Source of the DNA: Gracilimonas sp040117685
Lineage (GTDB): Bacteria > Bacteroidota > Rhodothermia > Balneolales > Balneolaceae
Assembly (NCBI RefSeq): GCF_040117685.2
Contig: NZ_JBEDYP020000011.1
Span: 62,001-126,000, forward strand
Length of the DNA: 64,000 bases
Direction: 5' to 3'
Shown: positions 46,014-53,746 of the stretch, in pieces
Numbering within the stretch: position 1 is the stretch's first letter
Layout: the number at the start of each line of letters is the position of its first letter
Notes under the pieces: generated by a model
What the model saw: only the letters and a program-made list of their open reading frames with translations
Told to the model about the DNA's origin: nothing
Database searches by the model: none
Position numbers and translations under genes: made by a program

Positions 46014-47353
46014 ATGGCAAATTCCATTTCCAAAAAAATTCAGAAACACCTTTCTCAGAGCCTGGCCGATTATTTTGAACCGGATGCTTTTTTTATTCTG
46101 GGTGTAAGTGGCGGCCCCGATTCCATGGCGTTGCTCTATCTTTTCCATCTGCTGGAGCGGGATGCGCTGGTGGTTCATATCAATTATGGCAAGCGCGGAA
46201 AACAGTCTGATAAAGACCAGGAACTGGTGGAGCAGCTGTCTTTTCAGTGGGGCTTTGAATGCTGTTCCATTCGGCTGAATCCAAAAGAGGCCGAAGGCGG
46301 GAACTTTCAGAACTGGGCGCGCAATCAACGGTATCAGTTTTTTCAGGATTTGAAGGGTAATTCCGGTGCCGACGCTATCGTCACGGCGCATCATCAGGAC
46401 GACCAGGCAGAGACGATTCTACAAAAGCTGTTTCGGGGAAGCGGACCGGCTGCCTGGCAGGGCATGAAGGAATGGGATGGCAAGTTGTTTCGCCCCCTGC
46501 TCAATTTTGATAAAGAAGAAATTCTGGCTTTTTGCGAATCAGAAGCTATTCCCTACCGCACCGATGAAAGCAACAAAAGCTCTGATTATGCCCGTAATTT
46601 CATACGGAATGAATTCGCCAGCAAGATGGATGATCTTCTGCCCGGCTGGAAGCAAAACATACTGAACCTCCCGGAACAAGGAAAATTATTTGAAGCGAGT
46701 ATTACGGAAATCACTGAGCAGGTGACAAACAAAAACAGTATCAATCTGAAAAAATACGCACAGCTTCCGGAAATCCTGAAACCGGCTGTACTCAAGAATC
46801 TGCTGGACCAGTTTGGGGGGAAGGCGCCTATTCCAAAGGTCAGCTTGAAGCCCTGACCGAACTTGAATTTCTGCAACCCGGCAAAAGCATGAAGGTTGGA
46901 AACCTGATTTTGACGCGCGAACGGGACGGGATCTACCTTCAGCAAAATGAAAGCATTGACGAGATCACCCAAAAAATCACGAAAAAAAATGCGCAAGAAG
47001 GCTATTGCCTGAATGGCGTCACCCTGAAAAAAACAAAGAAGCCGTCTAAGAAAGCCGCTCTGAAGCTGGATGCGTCCAAACTATCCTGGCCGCTAACACT
47101 TAGGAACTGGAGCGATGGTGATGCCTTGCAGCCTTTGGGAATGGATGGGCATCAAAAAATATCCGACCACCTGACAAACCGTAAAATTCCCTCACATTTC
47201 AAGGAAAAGGCCTTGGTATTGTGCGGATCAGATAGTACTATTTATGCTATTCTATATCCTGTTCCGGCAACAAATAAAGAGCGGGGTGCCATCTCTGAAT
47301 TGGCTAAATGCGAATCCACATCAACTTCTTTTTTGACGATAAATTTCAGTTAG
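46014..47353 (+). pseudogene. tilS: tRNA(Ile)-lysidine synthase, split by a one-base frameshift
   Basis: TilS puts lysidine on the CAU anticodon of tRNA-Ile2. The first part (start ATG 46014) has the PP-loop GVSGGPDSMALL, TAHHQDDQAET and the RNFIRNEF region. It stops at 46856 after a G6 run (46815-46820). With one extra G the protein continues GGEGAYSKGQLEALTELEFL and joins the second part to 47353, which holds the C-terminal substrate domain (LRNWSDGDALQPLGMDGHQK). TilS is usually essential, so a sequencing error or slippage is more likely than true loss. hpt starts one base after the stop. Confidence 0.9.
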
Positions 47354-47354
47354 T

Positions 47355-47924
47355 ATGAGTTCAACTTTTTACCAACCGGATACAGTGACTTGTAACGGTG
47401 AAAAATTCAAAATTTTTATTACTAAAGACCAGATCGACGAGCGCCTGAACCAACTTGGCAATCAGCTGGATAAAGACTATGACGGCAAAAAGCCAATTTT
47501 CATTGGGATCCTGAACGGGGCTTTTATTTTCCTGGCCGACATCATGCGTCATGTAAGTATCGACTGTGAGGTGGATTTTATGAAACTCAGCAGCTATGGT
47601 GACAAAAAGGTGTCGTCAGGGCAGGTTACCGAACTCAAGCACATTGATGCTAAAATTGAAGGCCGGCATGTAATTCTGATAGAAGACATCGTGGATACCG
47701 GTCTTTCGATGAATTATATGGTGAAACGAATTAAAGAAAATAACCCCGCTTCTGTGGCCGTCTGTACTCTGCTTCACAAAAAAGAAGCCACCCACCACGA
47801 TGTTCAGCTCGATTATGTGGGCTTTGAGATTCCCAATGCCTTCGTTTTAGGATATGGGCTTGATTACGCTCAGGAAGGGCGAAATCTTTCTCAAATTTAT
47901 GTTATTGACAAAGAGGAAGATTAA
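47355..47924 (+). CDS. hpt: Hypoxanthine phosphoribosyltransferase
   Basis: Hpt salvages hypoxanthine and guanine to nucleotides using PRPP. The 189-residue protein has the PRPP motif ILIEDIVDTGLSM, the substrate loop FMKLSSYGDKKVSSGQV and the terminal VGFEIPNAFVLGYGLDYAQ. It follows tilS with a one-base gap, the conserved tilS-hpt order of many bacteria, which supports the tilS assignment across the frameshift. Confidence 0.96.
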   Translation: MSSTFYQPDTVTCNGEKFKIFITKDQIDERLNQLGNQLDKDYDGKKPIFIGILNGAFIFLADIMRHVSIDCEVDFMKLSSYGDKKVSSGQVTELKHIDAKIEGRHVILIEDIVDTGLSMNYMVKRIKENNPASVAVCTLLHKKEATHHDVQLDYVGFEIPNAFVLGYGLDYAQEGRNLSQIYVIDKEED

Positions 47925-47972
47925 TGTGTAACTAACTGCGTCATCGGGTTGGTTTGGGGTAGACAGGACATT

Positions 47973-50900
47973 ATGATTCGAACAGGTATTTTATTTTTTT
48001 CTCTGCTTTTACTGGCAGAGTCGACAGCGGCTTTTCAAACTCCACTGCTGCAAAAACTGGATACACTTACCTATCGGGAATTGACCCTGGAAGATGGCTT
48101 GCCTGTTAATACAGTGAATAGCGTGACCCAGGATTCTTTGGGGTTCCTTTGGATTAGTACTTATGACGGATTGGTGCGCTTCGATGGGTTGAACTTCAAA
48201 ATCTACGACTACTCCAACACACCCGAGATGCCCCACAACCGGGCTACCCTGGTTCACCGACAAGAAGGGGTTGGAATGTGGTTTGCCCTGGAATATGGAG
48301 GTGTTCTGTTATATAAAGATGGGCAGTTCAAACATTTTGGCCCTGAAAATGGATTTACAAATTCAGACCTGACAAAAATATATGAAGTTAGGGACGGCCG
48401 TATGTTCTTTGTTACCCACATGGGGCTTTATGTATACCAGGACAGTGCTTTTTCCCTTTTTTATAACTTCTCTGCACTTCAGAATCAGGTCTCTCATTTC
48501 TTTGAAGACAACGACGGTTCTTTTTGGATATCCACCAACGATGGCTTGCTTCATCACACTCAAAATGGGTTTCAACAGTATCATGTAAGCACCGAACAGG
48601 CTGAAAACCAAATACGGGTAACCCATCGTGATAAAAATGGCACCCTGCGGGTTGGTACCAAGAACGGACTTTACGAATTCAAAAAAAATCGGCTGGTAGT
48701 ACCTGAAAAATATAACATACTCAGAGGCTCCATTATCCTTCATATTTTTGAAGGGGATGACTACCTCCTTTATTTCTTACCCGGTGAGGTGTATATCGAA
48801 AAAAAGGGGAAGGTTTACCGGGTACCTAACAGAGAAATGGTGGCCGAAGAGACTTACATTGAATCGTATGAAGACAGCGATGGGAATGTATGGTTGTTAG
48901 GTAATGCGGGTTCTCTGGGAGTGTTTAAAAATGGCCGGATTGAGAAATTTAATGCCCTTGATGAAATCAAAGACTATTACTTCAATGGCATTTTTGAAGA
49001 CCGGGAGGGCAACCTCTGGTTTTCTACGAACCAGAATGGACTTATCAGTGTAATGAAGTCTAAAGTTCAAACACTGGGTACTCCGGAAGGTTTGTCCGGC
49101 GATAACATCCTGGCGATGGAGAAAGACCGTGCAGGTAATTATTGGGTGGGTACACGTGGAAGCGGGCTCAATAAGATTGAGAATAACCGGATTGTTATCT
49201 ACAAAAACACCAAAAGTGATATTAAATCCAACATCATTCAAGCCATAGAGGAAGACGCTGAGGGCAATATCTGGGTAGGCTTCCACCAGGAAGGGATCGA
49301 TAAGCTGACCAATGGTACGTTCAGAAACTTTGAATTTGGGAATAATGCCGAGATTAATGATGTCCGGTCTATTTACAACGACAGCAACAACCAGCTTTGG
49401 GTAGGTACTTATGGAGGGCTCATAAAATTCAATCCTGCAAGTGGTCAACATCAGGTATTTGGAACTGATGAAGGCATGGCCGGTCAAAAAATCAGATATA
49501 TTACCCAAGATGCCTCAGGGGCACTTTGGATTGGAACACTGGATGGGGGTGTAAGTCGATTCAAAGACAACCGGTTTACTAACTACACTACAGAAGATGG
49601 GCTTTCTTCCAACAACATCCGGTCCATTTATGTGGATGAACAGGATTCAGAGACCATCTGGGTGGGTACTGAAAACAATGGTCTGAACCGCATTAAAAAT
49701 GGCGAAATAACTTTCATCAACACCATTGACGGGCTCCCTGATCATATTATACACTGGATTTCGCAGGACCGGGAAGGCTGGCTCTGGATGTCTTCTAACA
49801 GAGGCATCATCAAAATCGACAAAGCAGAACTGAATGCATACCTGGACGGAGTAACCAATAACTTTACCCTTTTGCATTATGGCCGGCAGGAGGGGATGCG
49901 AAACCCGGAGGCAAATGGAACTGTACAGGAAGCTGGACTACGTACTGAAGACGGTCGCTTTTGGTTCGCTACCCAGGAAGGAGTGTCCATTTTTCATTCA
50001 GATACCATTAAAACCAACCGTATTCCCCCTACTGTCGTTATCAATAATATTCAGGCCGGGAAGCATGTATATGACGGGCCGGAAACGACCATCGAAAAGG
50101 GCTTCAAAAACTTCACCGTTAATTTTCATGCGCTCACCTTTGTAGCACCCGAGAAGACAAGATTCCGGTACCGGCTAACCGGTTATGAGGATGCATGGAC
50201 AGAAGTATCCGGGCAGCACAGTGCATCCTACGCTGATGTCCCTGCCGGTGATTACACCTTTGAAGTACATGCTGCCAATAATGACGGTGTTTGGAGTAAC
50301 CGTCCGGCTATGGCAGCCATAACCGTTCAACCTTTCTTCTATGAACAACTCTGGTTCTACCTGCTGGTTATGGTCATAATTGGAGTGGGGTATTATTCAG
50401 CCTCACAACTTAAATACCGGTACCTGCTTCGCAAACAGGAAAAAATGGAGAAGTTGATTCAGGAACAAACCGCTCAGCTCCGAAGAGAAAAACGAGAGGT
50501 TGAGGAAAAAAGTAACATTATCCGTCAGCAGGCTGAAGAACTGGAGGAAAGCAATAAAACCAAAGACAAGTTTTTCTCCTTAATAGCGCATGACCTTCGC
50601 AACCCATTTCAGGCCATTTTAGGCTATAGTGAAATGATGATGACGGAAGTGGATGAAGCGGATTCTGAGGAACTGAAAACCGGTCTTAAACATATTTATA
50701 CTTCATCAAAATCATTACTGTCGCTGGTTGAACATCTCTTGAACTGGGCTTCCCTGCACACAGGAAAAATCAGCCCGGATCCTGAAAAAGTTAATCTTGG
50801 GGAACTCCTGGAAAGAACCTGTCAACTGTTCGAGCATGTAGCTGAGCAAAAGAAAATTAGTTTGTACAAGAAGACCGGAGAAGATGCTTACCTCATGGCC

Positions 50901-51266
50901 GACCTGAATATGCTGGAAACAATTCTGCGAAACCTGATTTCTAATGCTATTAAATTTACCCATGAGGGTGGTAACATCTGCCTGGCATCATATCGGGATC
51001 AGAGTTATTGTTATATCGAAGTTGAGGATGACGGCATAGGGATGTCGGAAAAGTTAGTCGACAAACTCTTGCGCCTTGATTCAAATACGTCAAGAGCGGG
51101 AACCGGTGATGAACAGGGAAGCGGACTTGGGTTATTAATTTGCAAGGAAATGATAAACCTGCACAATGGAGAAATCATCATTGAATCTGAGCAGGATAAA
51201 GGCACAAAATTCACCTTAAAATTTCCTGCTGAAGGCTTATCAAATAAAGAAAATGAGACTAAATAA
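47973..51266 (+). CDS. Propeller-type histidine kinase (reg_prop/Y_Y_Y) without receiver or HTH
   Basis: The ATG at 47973 starts a signal peptide (GILFFSLLLLAESTAAF). Residues about 20-690 are two-component-regulator propeller repeats, each with a DxxGxLWxGT-type tail (for example DAEGNIWVGF, DREGNLWFST). A Y_Y_Y sandwich (about 706-786) and one membrane helix (about 790-811) follow. A coiled coil leads to a HisKA domain with SLIAHDLRNPF (His about 872) and a HATPase (about 976-1086) with NLISNAIKF, DDGIGMS and GSGLGL. Unlike hybrid HTCS proteins it has no receiver or AraC domain, and no response regulator gene adjoins it. Confidence 0.93.
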   Translation: MIRTGILFFSLLLLAESTAAFQTPLLQKLDTLTYRELTLEDGLPVNTVNSVTQDSLGFLWISTYDGLVRFDGLNFKIYDYSNTPEMPHNRATLVHRQEGVGMWFALEYGGVLLYKDGQFKHFGPENGFTNSDLTKIYEVRDGRMFFVTHMGLYVYQDSAFSLFYNFSALQNQVSHFFEDNDGSFWISTNDGLLHHTQNGFQQYHVSTEQAENQIRVTHRDKNGTLRVGTKNGLYEFKKNRLVVPEKYNILRGSIILHIFEGDDYLLYFLPGEVYIEKKGKVYRVPNREMVAEETYIESYEDSDGNVWLLGNAGSLGVFKNGRIEKFNALDEIKDYYFNGIFEDREGNLWFSTNQNGLISVMKSKVQTLGTPEGLSGDNILAMEKDRAGNYWVGTRGSGLNKIENNRIVIYKNTKSDIKSNIIQAIEEDAEGNIWVGFHQEGIDKLTNGTFRNFEFGNNAEINDVRSIYNDSNNQLWVGTYGGLIKFNPASGQHQVFGTDEGMAGQKIRYITQDASGALWIGTLDGGVSRFKDNRFTNYTTEDGLSSNNIRSIYVDEQDSETIWVGTENNGLNRIKNGEITFINTIDGLPDHIIHWISQDREGWLWMSSNRGIIKIDKAELNAYLDGVTNNFTLLHYGRQEGMRNPEANGTVQEAGLRTEDGRFWFATQEGVSIFHSDTIKTNRIPPTVVINNIQAGKHVYDGPETTIEKGFKNFTVNFHALTFVAPEKTRFRYRLTGYEDAWTEVSGQHSASYADVPAGDYTFEVHAANNDGVWSNRPAMAAITVQPFFYEQLWFYLLVMVIIGVGYYSASQLKYRYLLRKQEKMEKLIQEQTAQLRREKREVEEKSNIIRQQAEELEESNKTKDKFFSLIAHDLRNPFQAILGYSEMMMTEVDEADSEELKTGLKHIYTSSKSLLSLVEHLLNWASLHTGKISPDPEKVNLGELLERTCQLFEHVAEQKKISLYKKTGEDAYLMADLNMLETILRNLISNAIKFTHEGGNICLASYRDQSYCYIEVEDDGIGMSEKLVDKLLRLDSNTSRAGTGDEQGSGLGLLICKEMINLHNGEIIIESEQDKGTKFTLKFPAEGLSNKENETK

Positions 51267-51293
51267 GGCACTCAGATTAAAGCTTTATCAGGG

Positions 51294-51325
51294 TTGCTAT
51301 TAGTGTGAAAAGGTCGCTATATTTG
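51294..51325 (+). promoter_or_regulatory. Bacteroidota-type promoter of tRNA-Ser
   Basis: TTG (51294-51296) and TATATTTG (51318-51325) are separated by 21 bases, matching the TTG / TAnnTTTG consensus of Bacteroidota. The tRNA begins 16 bases downstream. Confidence 0.7.
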
Positions 51326-51340
51326 TTGCCCTTCAAAAAC

Positions 51341-51429
51341 GGAGAGGTGGCTGAGTGGCTGAAAGCGCTCCCCTGCTAAGGGAGTATACCTCTAACGAGG
51401 TATCGAGGGTTCGAATCCCTCCCTCTCCG
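51341..51429 (+). tRNA. tRNA-Ser (GCT)
   Basis: An 89-base cloverleaf with GGAGAGG pairing to CCTCTCC, a long variable arm (CCTCTAACGAGG) typical of serine tRNA, anticodon loop CTGCTAA with anticodon GCT, and TTCGAAT in the T-loop. It reads AGC/AGT codons. Confidence 0.96.
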
Positions 51430-51566
51430 CATTAAGTACGATACAAAAGTTTTTCATTCACCAAGCATTATTTTTGGAAAGAAGAGGGATGAGAAGCTTG
51501 TCCCGCTTTTAACCCGGATAGAGAAAGTGGAAAAAGTCCAGCGGGAAATCCCTCCCTCTCCGCATT
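51414..51566. repeat. Duplicated tRNA-Ser 3' end (att-like direct repeat)
   Basis: The 20-bp AATCCCTCCCTCTCCGCATT at 51414-51433 covers the tRNA 3' end and is repeated exactly at 51547-51566. The DNA between reads as an open stretch, RDEKLVPLLTRIEKVEKVQR then EIPPSPHFYASP. This matches the known habit of integrating or GIY-YIG-linked sequences that rebuild a tRNA 3' end. No integrase is present, so it is a scar. Confidence 0.7.
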
Positions 51567-51582
51567 TTTATGCTTCTCCTTT

Positions 51583-53742
51583 CTATTTTCTTTTCATTAT
51601 AAATACACCGTTCCAGTTTTCCCCCGGTGGGTCTTCCTTCATTAGTTCGCAGCGCCTGATAAATATTCCTGACGGATTTCTTTGGTAACGCTCCAAAGAT
51701 TTCGATTCTTTGAATTTCTCGACAGCTGTATCCCATTCCTGGTTAAAGTAGTACTCTAATCCTTGTTCATACAAACCTATACAGTCGTGCAGTTGCTGAT
51801 CGGCATCCACTCGTAAACCAGCAATTTCATACACTTTTACCGGTCGGGTTCTTCCTTTAACTACAATGTTATCCAGCAGCCTGAATATACAATCATCTCC
51901 ATATCCCTCTGCCTCATCTTTGGTTGACTCGGTTACCATAGTATAGACGCCGTATTGCTTGGCTCCGCTTTCACACCGGGCAGCAAGGTTTACATTATCT
52001 CCCATCATGGTGTAGTTGAAGCGCCGGGATGAACCCATGTTTCCGGTTACCATAACCCCGGTATTCATTCCAATCCGCTGATGCATATTTGCCACCAATT
52101 CCGACCACCCTTCCTTTTCCCATTTTTTGCGTAATTCAGCCAGTTCTTTTTGCATAAGCTGAGAAGCCACACACGCCTGATAGGCATGATCTTTCATGGG
52201 AACGGGCGACCCAAAGAAGGCAACAATGGCATCCCCTATATATTTATCGAGCGTACCACCCCGAGTGTTCAGGATGTCTGTCATGGTGCTCAGATAGTCG
52301 TTGATGAGTGTTACCAGCTCCTTAGCTTCCAATTGTTCAGAGAAGGTGGAAAAGGCTACCACATCACTGAAGAAGGCCGTCATATGGGTTTCTTCTCCCC
52401 CAAGCTGGGGTTCTTCCCCGGAGGCAATCATCCGGTCTACCAGCTCCGGTGATACATAGGAAGCAAACATCCCTTTGATACGACGCTTTTCTTTTTCTTC
52501 GACGTAATATTCATAACTCACCATTCCTACCTGGGTGATAATAACAGCAATCAGCGGCCCCATGAGCATCATTAACACATTGTGATTCATGAACGCCCAG
52601 TAGGTAATCCCAAAATACCCTAAGGCCAGTATCACCGAAGCTGTAATTCCCCAGGAAGCACCGGCAACCCGGTTTACTAAAGTAATCGCCAGGCACAGAA
52701 AAAACATAATGATTAAGGTATACCACCCCCGAAATCGCTCGATATAATTTCCGTCCAGAACGGTTTGTATGGCATTGGCATGAACCTGATACCCGGGACG
52801 CGGGTTATTTCCTTCATTGGCAAAGGGTGTTGTATAAAAATCTTTCAACAAGGGCATAGTGGCCCCTACAATCACAATTTTGTCCTCAAAAGTGCCTTTG
52901 GTTAAATGACCAATATCAGGATCATCAAAGGTATTAACCCCAAAATCCAGCTCAGTCTCAAACACCGTGGTATAGTCTGAGTCATCAATTACTTCTTCAT
53001 ATGAAACTTCCGGAAAGGTACTTTCGGGGCCATAGAAGTTGATGAGAAAAGAATTCGGCCGGTCCTTCAGAATCTCATAAGGGCCGAATGAAAAGTAGTC
53101 ACTATTTGGATTAGGACCGATGGGATCGATTTCTTCATAGGGAATTTCTCCATAGAGCCTGAGAGCCTCCAACCCCAACCGATAATAATCCTGCTCCTGA
53201 TGCTTTTGCCCGAAGCGGTATGAACGAATAGCACCATCTATATCCGGATGCACCTTCACCAAAGCCACCCTGTTTGGGTTGTTCACGTTTAACACCGGGG
53301 TAGGAAATAAGGTAGAAATCTCATCCGAATACTGAGAAACCGTTCGCTGCAGATCACCCGCCAATATCACATTGCCATGCTTTTTGATAGCCTCTGCGAA
53401 GGTAGTGTCATTTTTGGCCTCATATATATCCGGGTTATTGAAAACCACATCGAAGGCTATAACTTTGGCACCGGCCCTGTTCAGGTTCTCAACCAGACGT
53501 GCATGAAGGTTGGTTGGCCAGGGAAATTTTTGAGGGATTTCCTGATCGGCCTGCTGACTAATCGCAACCAACACAATAGGTGAATCTGATACATCAAGAG
53601 GCCCTCTCCACTCAAAAAGCTGGTCAAAATATTTAAGCTCGGTAACCTGAATGGGCCTGATCAGCATCAATACAAAAGAAACGGCAAACGCAGCAATGGC
53701 AATAAGAGCGACAGAAGTAAGTCTTTTCTTTTTGGGGGCCAT
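51583..53742 (-). CDS. CHASE2-domain class III adenylate cyclase
   Basis: This membrane-bound cyclase of 719 residues turns ATP into cAMP. One N-terminal helix precedes an extracytoplasmic CHASE2 sensor (about 35-330). Three transmembrane helices (about 345-430) lead to the catalytic domain (about 455-640). Metal-binding aspartates are in FFSDVVAF and YIGDAIVAFFG. DKYIGD supplies the purine Lys and NYTMMGDNVN a Thr at the second specificity site, the Lys-Thr pair of class IIIb adenylate cyclases. NLAARCES gives the transition-state Arg. Last gene of a four-gene operon, five bases after the barrel gene. Confidence 0.92.
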   Translation of the reverse strand: MAPKKKRLTSVALIAIAAFAVSFVLMLIRPIQVTELKYFDQLFEWRGPLDVSDSPIVLVAISQQADQEIPQKFPWPTNLHARLVENLNRAGAKVIAFDVVFNNPDIYEAKNDTTFAEAIKKHGNVILAGDLQRTVSQYSDEISTLFPTPVLNVNNPNRVALVKVHPDIDGAIRSYRFGQKHQEQDYYRLGLEALRLYGEIPYEEIDPIGPNPNSDYFSFGPYEILKDRPNSFLINFYGPESTFPEVSYEEVIDDSDYTTVFETELDFGVNTFDDPDIGHLTKGTFEDKIVIVGATMPLLKDFYTTPFANEGNNPRPGYQVHANAIQTVLDGNYIERFRGWYTLIIMFFLCLAITLVNRVAGASWGITASVILALGYFGITYWAFMNHNVLMMLMGPLIAVIITQVGMVSYEYYVEEKEKRRIKGMFASYVSPELVDRMIASGEEPQLGGEETHMTAFFSDVVAFSTFSEQLEAKELVTLINDYLSTMTDILNTRGGTLDKYIGDAIVAFFGSPVPMKDHAYQACVASQLMQKELAELRKKWEKEGWSELVANMHQRIGMNTGVMVTGNMGSSRRFNYTMMGDNVNLAARCESGAKQYGVYTMVTESTKDEAEGYGDDCIFRLLDNIVVKGRTRPVKVYEIAGLRVDADQQLHDCIGLYEQGLEYYFNQEWDTAVEKFKESKSLERYQRNPSGIFIRRCELMKEDPPGENWNGVFIMKRK

Positions 53743-53746
53743 TTAG

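Noticed and set aside
51583..51736. GIY-YIG gene or element inside the tRNA-Ser region
   Set aside because: Only a 113-base open remnant remains between the 20-bp repeats; no YIG, Arg or Glu motif can be found.
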